Below the pieces are notes generated by a model. It made no database searches and was not told the DNA's origin. It worked only from the letters and a program-made list of their open reading frames with translations. From positions 62,001 through 126,000 of the forward strand of contig NZ_VIAQ01000012.1 of the NCBI RefSeq assembly GCF_006546655.1: DNA of 64,000 nucleotides. The letters are read 5' to 3'. The translations under genes and the position numbers were made by a program. Positions within the stretch are counted from its first letter, which is position 1. Every line of letters begins with the position of its first letter. Source of the DNA: Methanolobus vulcani (GTDB lineage Archaea; Halobacteriota; Methanosarcinia; Methanosarcinales; Methanosarcinaceae). Below are positions 46,417-56,427 of the stretch, in pieces.

Positions 46417-47337
46417 ATGCTTCGCGTAACATTTCTTGGAACAGGAGGATCCCTTCCAACCCCGGAACGCAATCCATCGGCCATCATGATCAATCGTGAA
46501 GGCGAGCTTATGCTATTTGATTGCGGAGAAGGGACACAGCAACAGATGATGCGGGCCAAAACGGGGATGAAAGCATTATCATCCATATTTATAACACATT
46601 TTCATGCCGACCACATACTTGGAATTCCCGGCCTCATACAGACGATGTCCTTCCACGGAAGAACGGAACCACTGAAAATATATGGCCCCCATTGGGTTCA
46701 TGAATTTGCGAGGATACTCAGCTCACTTGGATACTACAAACTAAAATTTGAGATCGATGCCATTGACCTTTCACCAGGGGATGTGATCAAAAGAGATGAG
46801 TATTCAATCGTTGCACTCAAAACCGAACACAGCATACCAAGTCTTGGATATGCACTGATAGAGAACATGCGTCTTGGCAGATTTGACCGCCAGAAAGCCA
46901 TTGAACTTGGCGTTCCACCCGGACCTCTTTTCTCAAAACTCCACAGAGGAGAAGCAGTGGAAGTAAATGGAAAGGTCATACGTTCTGAAGATGTAGTTGG
47001 AGAAATGCGACCCGGAAGGAAAATAGTCTACACAGGAGACACTCGTCCCTGCAAAGCAATACTTGAAGCCAGCAAGGATGCAGACCTTTTGATCCATGAC
47101 TCAACACTTGCCAGCGATCAGCAGGAATGGGCTATTGAGTCAATGCATTCCACATCTGAAGAAGCAGCAGCCCTTGCAAAAGAAGCTAATGTTCTGAAAC
47201 TTGTACTTACGCATATAAGTTCCAGATATTCCGATAACCCAACACAGTTGCTTGAAGAAGCTAAAAAGATATTCAATAATGTAGTCGTTGCTGATGACCT
47301 GATGGAACTTGACATACCATTCCAGAACAAGATTTAA
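46417..47337 (+). CDS. rnz: Ribonuclease Z
   Basis: A 306-residue metallo-beta-lactamase-fold endonuclease that cuts the 3' trailer of tRNA precursors. The metal motif HFHADHILGIPGL, the start LGTGGSLPTPERNPSA, the GDTRPCKAILEAS and HMHS/T-type motif (ESMHSTSEEAAALA) and the closing LTHISSRY are all present. Since the tRNAs here encode CCA, processing must stop beyond that triplet. A TATA-like element (CATAAATA) about 28 nt before the ATG suggests a leaderless mRNA. Confidence 0.95.
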   Translation: MLRVTFLGTGGSLPTPERNPSAIMINREGELMLFDCGEGTQQQMMRAKTGMKALSSIFITHFHADHILGIPGLIQTMSFHGRTEPLKIYGPHWVHEFARILSSLGYYKLKFEIDAIDLSPGDVIKRDEYSIVALKTEHSIPSLGYALIENMRLGRFDRQKAIELGVPPGPLFSKLHRGEAVEVNGKVIRSEDVVGEMRPGRKIVYTGDTRPCKAILEASKDADLLIHDSTLASDQQEWAIESMHSTSEEAAALAKEANVLKLVLTHISSRYSDNPTQLLEEAKKIFNNVVVADDLMELDIPFQNKI

Positions 47338-47384
47338 GCACGACAAGCAGTAAAAACAAAGATAAAAAAGAGAACTGGATCTGT

Positions 47385-47657
47385 TTAAAGGAAGGTCCAG
47401 TCGAGCCTTTTATCGCTGGCATCGTAAAGTGAGACTTCCATTGACATTTCCATATCTTCAAGATCAGATGGCAGGCGCTTCATACCAATATAAAGAGTGT
47501 CGCCTGGAACGTAATCAAAACCCTCGGGTTTGATTTTCCCGAAATACACGCGACCACCAGACTCTACTTCTTCAACAGTGACCCCTTTCCACATGAGAGT
47601 ATCAATTACATTTACTATGACACATTCGAAACGGTCAGATTCATTTACCTCAGACAT
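47385..47657 (-). CDS. Conserved hypothetical protein, 90 aa
   Basis: I do not recognise the family. It is a 90-residue acidic, beta-rich protein (FECVIVNVIDTLMWKGVTVEE, GFDYVPGDTLYIGMKRLP) with no membrane segment or cysteines. The size and strand pattern suggest a single small beta barrel or OB/Sm-like fold (inference). It is transcribed toward rnz and lies downstream of the AAA ATPase's 3' end but is separated from it by about 70 bp of T-rich DNA on the opposite order, so co-transcription is uncertain. Confidence 0.6.
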   Translation of the reverse strand: MSEVNESDRFECVIVNVIDTLMWKGVTVEEVESGGRVYFGKIKPEGFDYVPGDTLYIGMKRLPSDLEDMEMSMEVSLYDASDKRLDWTFL

Positions 47658-47725
47658 AGCTCTCCGATATATTTTCAGGTTTTAAAAAGATAATCCTAGA
47701 AAAAAAATAATGGATCAAATGTACA

Positions 47726-48853
47726 TTAGATGTACATCCTATCAGCGTTTGGTGATGCAGGAATATTCTTTAGTTTTTTCACCGAAGCATAAAGGTCATC
47801 CTGAATAACATATTCCCTGTCATCAATAATAACATTATGAAGAGCAGTCTTTAACACCTTACTTACAAGATCCCTTCCAGAAAGGCCTTCGGTCATCTTT
47901 GCAATGGCAGAAAGATCAAGATCCTTTACAGGTACTGGAAATGTCTTGACATTGGACTTAAGGATTGCAAGACGTTCCTTCTCATCTGGCAACGTGAACT
48001 CGATCTCTTCTTCAAACCTGCTTCTTACGGCAGCGTCAATCGTATCTGTACGATTGGTAGCACCTATGGTGCAGACACCTACACGTTCAACGATACCGTC
48101 CATCTCAGTCAAAAGAGCATTGACTATCTCTGCAACATCACCACGAAGTTCCTGATGTCTGCGGTCAAGCGCGATGGCATCGAGTTCGTCTATGAAAATG
48201 ATACATGGAGCCATTTCCTGAGCACGATCGTATAACTGGTGGATCTGCCTGGCACCTTCACCCACAAATTCACCGATTAGTTCCGTTGCCTTTACAGGAA
48301 GTATAGGAACATGAGCTTTATTTGCAAGTGCTTTTGCAAGCATTGTTTTTCCAGTACCAGATGGGCCAAAGAAAAGTACATTACGTGGTGCCCATTTACC
48401 AAACTTCTCAGGTGCTTCCAGAAAACGCTCAATTAACTTACATTTCTTGCGTGCACTCTGCTGTCCGATAACGTCATCAAATGTAACATCACTTCTAAAC
48501 TCAACAGTAGGAGTGCTGCTAACAATGGTTTCATTCACAATTATATGCGTATTCTGGCCAATGACAGAACCAGGTGGTTCTACATCAGTTACTTTGTATG
48601 CAAAATCAGGAAACATCCTGTTGTCAAAGAGATAATCACCTTTTTGCGCAGTGTAACCTTTCCACTGTTCGCGTGCATAATGTTCAAAAACTCCCGGATC
48701 TGTGATTTCAGGATATTCATCAAGCACGCTGGTCATTGGATAACCGGCCGGCTCCAGGATAAGAAAATCAGCCGTACTTTCCCCGGGTTCTGAACTTGAT
48801 TCCCTGCTGGTTTTGGCAGTCGTTTTCTGGGCAGTCCTTACTATATGTATCAT
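47726..48853 (-). CDS. AAA ATPase with C-terminal HbYX motif
   Basis: A 375-residue ATPase. Residues 30-115 are a small N-domain without the coiled coil typical of PAN. The AAA core has the entry FDDVIGQQSARKKC, Walker A FGPSGTGKT (163-170), Walker B CIIFIDELDAIA, the second-region-of-homology stretch IGATNRTDTIDAAVRSRFEEEI and a C-terminal helical lid. The last three residues are Met-Tyr-Ile, fitting the hydrophobic-Tyr-X tail with which PAN and Cdc48 dock to the 20S proteasome. It is probably an unfoldase or adaptor ATPase (inference). The gene is oriented away from the downstream histidine kinase. Confidence 0.85.
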   Translation of the reverse strand: MIHIVRTAQKTTAKTSRESSSEPGESTADFLILEPAGYPMTSVLDEYPEITDPGVFEHYAREQWKGYTAQKGDYLFDNRMFPDFAYKVTDVEPPGSVIGQNTHIIVNETIVSSTPTVEFRSDVTFDDVIGQQSARKKCKLIERFLEAPEKFGKWAPRNVLFFGPSGTGKTMLAKALANKAHVPILPVKATELIGEFVGEGARQIHQLYDRAQEMAPCIIFIDELDAIALDRRHQELRGDVAEIVNALLTEMDGIVERVGVCTIGATNRTDTIDAAVRSRFEEEIEFTLPDEKERLAILKSNVKTFPVPVKDLDLSAIAKMTEGLSGRDLVSKVLKTALHNVIIDDREYVIQDDLYASVKKLKNIPASPNADRMYI

Positions 48854-49073
48854 CTCTTTTATTTTCTAATACTAATTGAATAAAGAAAGCTATTAAAGCT
48901 AACCCTTGAACCTGTTTTAAGATCAAAATGTGATTTTGACCAATACGTACTGGAATTCCATCACATATTACGATCATGAATTTAAAAGGCACGGTTACGC
49001 GAACTCTATAAAGTTTTAACAGAATATGTAAACGAATAATAAATATACTAATAGAAACTATAATAATAAATTA

Positions 49074-51410
49074 ATGAAAAATGAACACACACTGAAAAAC
49101 ATAAAGATCACCAGTGTGGTAAACACTGTTCTGATTCTGGTAATTAGCATATTCGGATTAGTATTAATTGCACCTTTTGTAATTTCAAAGGATACGAATT
49201 CCCTCCTTATCAGCTTAGCTTTGGTAATGTCCACATTTATAATAGTTCTCTATGCAAATAAACAGATAGAGAAGAAAAACACGGAACTGGAAATGAAAAT
49301 AAGTGAACTGGACGAAATGCACAAAGAACTGAATGAGAAGCATAAAGGATTGGAATACCTTGTTTCCCATAACACAAATATTGAGAACATGATATCTTCA
49401 TTGATCTCCATGTTCATTAAACCAGGGAACATAGAAGGAACCCTGGATGAAATTTTAAAGAAGACTGCTTCATTCTGTTATGCAGAACATTGCTACCTTT
49501 TTCTATTCAAGGCAAATGGAGAACCTTACATATCACATAGCTGGAAAAATGAAGAAAAAACTGAGAAGAAAAGTGTTTTCGAATTAAACTCTTACTCCAA
49601 ATTTCCATGGATAGGAAAAAAGATCGTTCAAAAGCAGATTATACACATCTCTAAAGAAGAACATCTCCTGGCCGCTGCAGACAGAGAACGAGCTATAATC
49701 TTATCAAATGGTATCCAATCACTGATGGTAGTTCCGGTTGAGTTGGAATCATCATGCATCGGATTTATTAGTATTGAAAGTACATCAAGCAAAAGTGATT
49801 GTAACCTTGACAATATCCAGACATTAAAGATTTTGTCAGAGATTATGAGTACAGCACTCAATTACAGATCTTTTCTCAAAGACCTTGGGCTTTTTAAAGA
49901 CCTTATTGACAGATCCAATGATTTCATTTTTATTATAGATCTGGAAAAGAACAGGATTATTGATGCAAATGAGACTGCATGCAAAGAGCTTGGATACACC
50001 ATAGAAGAGCTGACAGTCATGGAAGAAAATGATCTCTGTTTACTTTTTGAAGATACATTCTGGAAAAATGACCTTCGTGACATTGTAGGAGAAAGATACC
50101 TACAACCTGGCCAGACACTCACTAAAAAGAATGGAACAAAAATACCAGCAGAAATGAATATTACATTTGTAACCCATGACCACCACAATTATGCCCTTGC
50201 TGTTGTACGTGACATTGCATCACGTCTGGATATGGAAAGCAGACTTGCAAAAACAAAGCAGGTAATGGAACTTGCTATGGAAGGTGCTGATCTTGGAATG
50301 TGGGACTGGAACCTCAGGACTGATGAGGTTATGTATAATGAACGCTGGGCAGAAATGATCGGGTACGATGTTAATAATATTGAAAAGAGCATACTGAGCT
50401 GGAAAAAACTCATTCATCCTGATGATATGGAAATTGTGGACAATAGCATAAATGAGCATATTAATCGTGAAACACCGTTCTTTGAAGCAGAGTTCCGTAT
50501 GAAGAATAGCAAAGGCAGATGGCAGTGGATACTTGCCAGAGGAAAGATCACTGAATTTGATAATAAACAGCCATTCCGCTTCACCGGTACTACAATGGAC
50601 CTTGATGAGAGAAAGAAAGTAGAGGAAGAACTAAGACATTCCAATGAACTCAAAGACCTTTTCACTGATATAATGCGTCATGATCTGCTCAATCCTGCAG
50701 GAAATATCAGAGGATTTTCAGAATTGCTCTACGAAATGGAAGATGATCCTAAAAAATCAAGAATAATTGGTAACGTACAGCGCAATACAAATAAGCTCAT
50801 TGATATGATTGATACGGCCGCAAAATTTGCAAAGCTTGAAACAACAGAAGAACTGGAATTAAAAGGAGTTGACATCATGGAAAGTCTTCGAAATGTTATT
50901 GAACAGTTCGAACAGCAGCTCCATGATAAGAACATGAGTCTCCAGGTCCTGGCAGAAGGAAATTACCCTGCAATGCTCAATCCTATTGTAGAAGAGATTT
51001 TTGCCAATTACATATCAAATGCTATTAAATACAGCCCTGAAAACACAGAGATCAACATTGATATTATTGATCTGAACTACACATGGATGGTAACTGTGGC
51101 AGATTCAGGAGAAGGTATCCCTGATGATGCAAAACCACTTGTCTTTGATCGTTTCAAAAGAGTGAACAAGAGCGGAGTAAAAGGATCCGGACTCGGCCTT
51201 GCGATTGTCAAAAAAATTGCTGAACTTCTTGATGGTTCAGTGGGTGTTGAGGACAATCCGGAAGGAAATGGTAGTATGTTCTGGGTTAAACTCAAGAAAT
51301 ATCACGGAATGCTGGATAATGACACATCACCAATCATTGACATTAAAGCTCCCATTGGAAATGAGGCTATCCATAATGCAAAAACTGAGATCCACTCTAT
51401 GATGCATTAG
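49074..51410 (+). CDS. Membrane-associated GAF/PAS sensor histidine kinase, 778 aa
   Basis: Two hydrophobic segments (about residues 13-35 and 42-60) anchor the protein. A coiled coil (EKKNTELEMKISELDEMHKE) leads to a GAF domain (about 110-260), PAS 1 (about 270-385), PAS 2 (about 390-520, PAC motif FRMKNSKGRWQWILARGKI), a HisKA-like helix with His536 (DIMRHDLLNPAGNI) and an HATPase domain (NYISNAIKYSPENT, VADSGEGIPDD, GSGLGLAIVKKI). The H box is the variant seen in many methanogen kinases. No response regulator is next to it. Confidence 0.92.
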   Translation: MKNEHTLKNIKITSVVNTVLILVISIFGLVLIAPFVISKDTNSLLISLALVMSTFIIVLYANKQIEKKNTELEMKISELDEMHKELNEKHKGLEYLVSHNTNIENMISSLISMFIKPGNIEGTLDEILKKTASFCYAEHCYLFLFKANGEPYISHSWKNEEKTEKKSVFELNSYSKFPWIGKKIVQKQIIHISKEEHLLAAADRERAIILSNGIQSLMVVPVELESSCIGFISIESTSSKSDCNLDNIQTLKILSEIMSTALNYRSFLKDLGLFKDLIDRSNDFIFIIDLEKNRIIDANETACKELGYTIEELTVMEENDLCLLFEDTFWKNDLRDIVGERYLQPGQTLTKKNGTKIPAEMNITFVTHDHHNYALAVVRDIASRLDMESRLAKTKQVMELAMEGADLGMWDWNLRTDEVMYNERWAEMIGYDVNNIEKSILSWKKLIHPDDMEIVDNSINEHINRETPFFEAEFRMKNSKGRWQWILARGKITEFDNKQPFRFTGTTMDLDERKKVEEELRHSNELKDLFTDIMRHDLLNPAGNIRGFSELLYEMEDDPKKSRIIGNVQRNTNKLIDMIDTAAKFAKLETTEELELKGVDIMESLRNVIEQFEQQLHDKNMSLQVLAEGNYPAMLNPIVEEIFANYISNAIKYSPENTEINIDIIDLNYTWMVTVADSGEGIPDDAKPLVFDRFKRVNKSGVKGSGLGLAIVKKIAELLDGSVGVEDNPEGNGSMFWVKLKKYHGMLDNDTSPIIDIKAPIGNEAIHNAKTEIHSMMH

Positions 51411-51469
51411 GTTTAAGGAATATAATAACCATCAGAAGCCCTTGATATCTAATATCATGAGGAAATAAG

Positions 51470-52249
51470 ATGGAACTTGATGAACTTATCATAACAAGGG
51501 CTATAGTTGATGAATTTTCAAAGGTTTTTCTTGACTACACAGATGTAGATGTAGCACTTGTAGGTGGAGGACCTGCTAACCTTGTAGCTGCCAAATATCT
51601 TGCAGAAGCAGGTCTTAAAACCGTGCTGTTTGAGAAGAAACTCTCAATAGGCGGAGGAATGTGGGGAGGCGGAATGATGTTCCCACGCATAGTTGTCCAG
51701 GAAGATGCTAAACACATCCTTGATGACTTTAAGATCAATTACCATGAGTATGAAGAAGGATATTATGTTGCAAGCTCAGTGGAATCTGTTGCCAAACTTA
51801 TCTGCGGAGCTACTGAAGCAGGTGCAGAGATATTCAACCTTATTGATGTGGAAGATGTAATGATCCGTGAAAATGACGAAGTGTGCGGACTTGTTATTAA
51901 CTGGGGAACCGTTTCCATGACACGCCTTCATGTAGATCCTCTTGCAATTAAGGCAAAAGTTGTTATTGATGGAACCGGACATGATGCCGGAATCTGCAAT
52001 ACCGTTCTCAGGAAAATACCTGGTGCAGAAATCGGCACAGGAATTCCGGGAGAGAAACCAATGTGGGCTGACATTGGAGAACGTGCTCTGATGGATACCA
52101 CAAAAGAAGTATATCCCGGACTGATAGTTGCAGGAATGGCAGCAAATGCAGTAGCGGGGGCGCCCAGAATGGGACCTGTGTTTGGTGGGATGATGCTTTC
52201 CGGAAAGAAAGCTGCAGAAATTGCAATTGAGAAACTGAAAAACAAATAA
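51470..52249 (+). CDS. thi4: Thi4-family thiazole synthase (sulfide-dependent type)
   Basis: A 259-residue flavin-type Rossmann enzyme. [21 protein letters not shown] is the dinucleotide-binding motif, and [14 protein letters not shown] and the C-terminal [19 protein letters not shown] are Thi4 signatures. It makes the thiazole of thiamine from NAD-derived substrate and glycine. In yeast a Cys donates the sulfur in a single-turnover reaction; here the aligned place is His154 ([10 protein letters not shown]), as in methanogens that use free sulfide catalytically. The ATG has GAGGAAATAAG upstream. A short GATAT/ATATC stem lies at the site. Confidence 0.92.
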   Translation: MELDELIITRAIVDEFSKVFLDYTDVDVALVGGGPANLVAAKYLAEAGLKTVLFEKKLSIGGGMWGGGMMFPRIVVQEDAKHILDDFKINYHEYEEGYYVASSVESVAKLICGATEAGAEIFNLIDVEDVMIRENDEVCGLVINWGTVSMTRLHVDPLAIKAKVVIDGTGHDAGICNTVLRKIPGAEIGTGIPGEKPMWADIGERALMDTTKEVYPGLIVAGMAANAVAGAPRMGPVFGGMMLSGKKAAEIAIEKLKNK

Positions 52250-52340
52250 AAATGGATTTTCTTTATAAATAAAACCGTCTGAGGACACTGTTTAACAGGT
52301 TTCCAAAGGAAAAGTTTATGTAAGAAACGGACATCTATAG

Positions 52341-52361
52341 GGTGCTTTCAAGTAAAGCACC
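52341..52361 (+). other. Perfect 8 bp hairpin in the tRNA-His leader
   Basis: GGTGCTTT (52341-52348) pairs with AAAGCACC (52354-52361) over a 5 nt loop, ending 8 nt before tRNA-His. A TATA-like stretch (AAAGTTTATG, about 52311-52320) lies about 26 nt upstream, so the transcript probably starts at the hairpin. Confidence 0.6.
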
Positions 52362-52369
52362 TACTTCGT

Positions 52370-52444
52370 GCCGGGGTAGGGTAGCGGTTATCCTGTAGCC
52401 CTGTGGAGGCTACGATTCGAGTTCGATTCTCGATCCCGGCCCCA
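52370..52444 (+). tRNA. tRNA-His (GTG anticodon)
   Basis: A cloverleaf with acceptor stem GCCGGGG/TCCCGGC (one G-U), anticodon loop CTGTGGA (GTG), T-loop GTTCGATTC, discriminator C73 and an encoded CCA (52442-52444). Position -1 is T in the DNA, so the G-1 needed by histidyl-tRNA synthetase is not encoded and would have to be added after transcription. No intron is present. Confidence 0.95.
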
Positions 52445-52510
52445 TTTTACACATAACAATCTAATTTTAGAGTCTATTTTTGTATTGTTATTTACGGTTA
52501 AAATTGATTT

Positions 52511-52620
52511 TAAAAAATTACGTTTTTGAAATACAACAACACGTTGCATTACCACCAGATCCCATAATTGTATGAAAGTTAACCCCATCCCGCTGCAAGG
52601 GGTGGTACATCCTTGCAAAT
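52511..52620 (-). ncRNA. Candidate small RNA downstream of tRNA-His
   Basis: On the minus strand, a TATA element (CATATATATTAG, about 52639-52650) is about 27 nt upstream of the perfect 7 bp stem TGCAAGG/CCTTGCA (52594-52600, 52611-52617). Within it GGGGT (52599-52603) can instead pair with ACCCC (52582-52586). Further inverted repeats (ACCACC with GGTGGT, ATACAA with TTGTAT) fall downstream, and a T6 tract at 52511-52520 could end the transcript. No coding frame is supported. The rest of the gap (52445-52776) is AT-rich with nothing else seen. Inference only. Confidence 0.4.
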
Positions 52621-52776
52621 TATCCGAAAATCGGACTAATATATATGTTAGATGCTGCTAGTATATATCAGTATAGATTTCATACATATGTATGGCATTT
52701 TAAATATATAATGTGTAAAAAAGATACAGATGTCTTTATTTTTTAAAAATAAAAAATGTAAAAACAAAAATGAGAG

Positions 52777-54192
52777 TTAAAACTCATTCAGTTTTAACTG
52801 TTTTCTCTGACACAGGCTTTCACCAGGAATATCCACCGGATATGCTCCTGTAAGACAACCCACACATAGATTGTCCCTGTCAATTCCTATTGATTCCACC
52901 AGACCATCTATGCTAAGATAGCCAAGAGAATCCGCATTGATCATAGCTTCAACACCCTGAATGCTCTTATGAGCTGCTATGAGTTCGTCTCTGGAAGCCA
53001 TATCAATTCCTAGATAACATGGTGCAATGATAGGCGGACTTCCAATACGTGCATGTACTTCTGTGGCACCTGCGTTGCGTACCATATCAATGATTCGGCG
53101 TGAAGTTGTGCCTCGCACTATGCTGTCATCAATAAGAACAACTTTTTTACCCTTGATATTCTGACCAATGGTATTCATCTTAAGGCGCACGGCAGTCTCG
53201 CGCATCGCCTGACCCGGAAGGATAAAAGTACGGCCAATATAACGGTTCTTCATAAGGCCTTCTTCGTAATTGATCTTTGATTCCTTCGCATAACCGATTG
53301 CAGAAGTTATACCGGAGTCCGGAACAGGAGACACCATATCTCCACTCACAGGATGCTCGCGTGCAAGCCTTTCACCAATCTTTTCACGGACCTTATAGAC
53401 AAGCTGTCCGTCAATGATAGAATCTGGACGCGCAAAATAAACATATTCGAAAACACAGTGAGCACAATACTTCTCTTGAAAGAGCTGGTATGATTCTACT
53501 TCGCCATCACGGAAAATAATAAGTTCACCAGGATTTACATCCCTGAGAAGCTTGCCGTTAAGAGTATCAATAGCCACACTCTCGGAAGCTACCACATAAC
53601 CAGAATCAATGGTACCGAAACACAATGGTTTGAATCCTAATGGATCCCTTACCGCCATGAGCATATCATCGATCATTATAGCCAATGAATATGAACCATT
53701 AAGCTGTTTTATAACATTACGCATTGCTTCAACCGGATCATACTTCAACAGTTCCTTCACAAGAAGATGAGCAATTACTTCCGTATCAGAATTAGCAACG
53801 AATACATGACCTTCGGCTTCAAGCTGCTCGCGCAGTTCATAACCATTGACCAGATTACCATTGTGCGCAAGAGCAACATTGCCACTCTTGTATTTTACAA
53901 TGAAAGGCTGGCAATTCTCTATACGTGAATCGCCGCAAGTAGAATAGCGAACGTGGCCGATGCCAACATCACCTTTGAGGGCAACAAGTTCATCCTTGTT
54001 AAAAACCTCAGGAACAAGACCCATACCCTTTAAAGTATGAGGCTCCTTACCATCATGGACAGTTACTCCTGCGGATTCCTGACCACGATGCTGCAGAGCA
54101 TATAAAGCATAATAGATACGAAGCGCGGAGGGGACTGGATGTGGTTCTTCATCGAACTGTACAACCCCAACAACACCGCATTCTTCGCGCAT
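52777..54192 (-). CDS. purF: Amidophosphoribosyltransferase
   Basis: A 471-residue enzyme that transfers ammonia from glutamine to PRPP, the first committed step of purine synthesis. The N-terminus MREECGVVGVV has the nucleophilic Cys5 exposed after removal of a short propeptide. The glutaminase region (IGHVRYSTCGDSRIENCQPF) and the PRPP loop VVLIDDSIVRGTTSRRI are present. Cys residues in CAHCVFEY and LCVGCLTGAYP match the Fe-S cluster type. Length is normal. It is downstream of lsm and rpl37e on the same strand. Confidence 0.96.
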   Translation of the reverse strand: MREECGVVGVVQFDEEPHPVPSALRIYYALYALQHRGQESAGVTVHDGKEPHTLKGMGLVPEVFNKDELVALKGDVGIGHVRYSTCGDSRIENCQPFIVKYKSGNVALAHNGNLVNGYELREQLEAEGHVFVANSDTEVIAHLLVKELLKYDPVEAMRNVIKQLNGSYSLAIMIDDMLMAVRDPLGFKPLCFGTIDSGYVVASESVAIDTLNGKLLRDVNPGELIIFRDGEVESYQLFQEKYCAHCVFEYVYFARPDSIIDGQLVYKVREKIGERLAREHPVSGDMVSPVPDSGITSAIGYAKESKINYEEGLMKNRYIGRTFILPGQAMRETAVRLKMNTIGQNIKGKKVVLIDDSIVRGTTSRRIIDMVRNAGATEVHARIGSPPIIAPCYLGIDMASRDELIAAHKSIQGVEAMINADSLGYLSIDGLVESIGIDRDNLCVGCLTGAYPVDIPGESLCQRKQLKLNEF

Positions 54193-54215
54193 TTATATCC
54201 CTAGTCTAAAAAGAC

Positions 54216-54386
<171 letters not shown>

Positions 54387-54503
54387 TTATAATCACCTTT
54401 AATATGAAATTCCTTAATTGATTAATAATAATTTAAAGCCTATGAATTACAGCCTGGAGGTTACCCATGATATTGCTAGTAGTTCTTATAGGTTACGTTC
54501 ACT

Positions 54504-54782
<279 letters not shown>

Positions 54783-55006
54783 CTAGCTTGTAAATTTGCT
54801 TATTTACATATACATATTGCGATGCTCCAATGTTGCGTATGCTGTATATAAAACTATCGAGATTAACAGTTTTCAGATATCCAGAGGACTGCAAAACTAT
54901 GAAAATGAGTCGCAAAGATATATAGGTTCAATTGACCAACTGTTATATAAGCGACAAGACATTTAAGAGCTCCGTCAACGTCAAAGAACTAAATGAGAGA
55001 TCTAAG

Positions 55007-56341
55007 ATGAGCAAGATACCAGTCATACTTACCATTGCAGGTTCTGATTCCGGTGGAGGGGCAGGAATTGAAGCAGACATCAAAACCATAGCTTCACTGG
55101 GACTTCATCCGGCATGTGCGATCACATCAGTTACTGCCCAGAATACACTGGGAGTCAGAAGTGCTTATGACATTCCCTGCAAGGTTATTATTGAACAGGT
55201 TGATGCCGTCTGTGATGATATGGACATCACATGGGCAAAATCCGGTATGCTTTCTTCATCAGAGATTACCTCTACTGTTGCAGATATGGTGAGAAAACAC
55301 AATCTTAAGCTGGTTGTTGACCCTGTTATGGCAGCCGAAGCAGGCGGTGACCTGCTTCGCAAAGAAGCTATCAGAACCCTCAAGGAAGAACTCTTACCTG
55401 TTGCGGAGGTTGTGACCCCGAACATCAACGAAGCAAATAAGCTTGCAGAAATGCAGATAAAAAGTGTTGAGGATGCAAAAGTTGCCGCAAAAGCAATCAG
55501 TAAAACCGGAGTCAAATACGTCATTGTCACAGGAGGGCACCTGGATGCTTCAGATATAATATATGACTCCTGCAATGACAGATACTTTACAATCAAAGGG
55601 ACTTTTGTTAAAGGTGGCACTCATGGATCAGGATGCACATATTCCTCTTCACTTGCATCTTACCTCGCTAAAGGAGATAGCATTGAAGAAGCTGCCAGAA
55701 TGGCAAAGGAATTTGTTGTTGAAGGCATCAAAGGAAGCGTTCCTGTCGGCAAAGGTGTCGGACCAGTGAACCAGCTTGCATGGCTTCTGAACAATGCAGA
55801 ACGATGCACAACTATCAATAATGTAAGAGAAGGAGTGCATATATTAAAGAAAAAAGATACTTTTGCAAAGCTCATCCCCGAAGTGGGATGTAATATCGCA
55901 ATGGCACTCCCCAATGCGCAGAGCACAGCAGATGTGGCGGCTGTAAGCGGCAGGATAGTAAAGCTCAAAGATAAGGTCCATATTGTCGGCGATATTGAAT
56001 TTGGTGCAAGCAGCCATGTTGCAAGAATAGTACTGTCAGCCATGAAATATGACCCGGCATACAGGGCATCAATGAATATCAAATACTCAGAAACTATCCT
56101 TGATATTTGCCGGGAACTTGGACTTAGTATTTCTTCATTCTCAAGAGAAGACGAACCTTCAGACACACATACAATGGACTGGGGAACATCCTTTGCTATT
56201 GAGACTTTCAAATCCGTACCGGACATAATATATGACAAAGGCGGGGTCGGGAAAGAAGCAATGATAAGAATCATGGGACTGAGTGCCTCTGATGTAGCAG
56301 AAACAGCTGGAAAGATAGCCGCTAAGATAGCAAATAACTAA
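55007..56341 (+). CDS. thiD: Bifunctional HMP(-P) kinase / ThiN-domain protein
   Basis: A 444-residue fusion. Residues 1-260 are the ThiD kinase that phosphorylates hydroxymethylpyrimidine twice (LTIAGSDSGGGAGIEADIKT, VVDPVMAAEAGGDLL, VKGGTHGSGCTYSSSLA). Residues about 275-444 are a ThiN domain (VGCNIAMALPNAQST, DVAAVSGRIV, IEFGASSHVARIVL, DKGGVGKEAMIRIMG), which in archaea replaces ThiE as thiamine phosphate synthase. The ATG at 55007 was chosen: the longer frame has no family similarity, and a TATA element (TTATATAAG) near 54945 leaves a leader of about 35 nt. It works in the same pathway as Thi4 3 kb away. Confidence 0.92.
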   Translation: MSKIPVILTIAGSDSGGGAGIEADIKTIASLGLHPACAITSVTAQNTLGVRSAYDIPCKVIIEQVDAVCDDMDITWAKSGMLSSSEITSTVADMVRKHNLKLVVDPVMAAEAGGDLLRKEAIRTLKEELLPVAEVVTPNINEANKLAEMQIKSVEDAKVAAKAISKTGVKYVIVTGGHLDASDIIYDSCNDRYFTIKGTFVKGGTHGSGCTYSSSLASYLAKGDSIEEAARMAKEFVVEGIKGSVPVGKGVGPVNQLAWLLNNAERCTTINNVREGVHILKKKDTFAKLIPEVGCNIAMALPNAQSTADVAAVSGRIVKLKDKVHIVGDIEFGASSHVARIVLSAMKYDPAYRASMNIKYSETILDICRELGLSISSFSREDEPSDTHTMDWGTSFAIETFKSVPDIIYDKGGVGKEAMIRIMGLSASDVAETAGKIAAKIANN

Positions 56342-56427
56342 CAGCATCCCTAAAAATAAATAATTATTACAAGCCAGAGATATAAATTTAGAAAAAATCC
56401 ACTGGTACCTTCAAGAGTGAAAATAAA

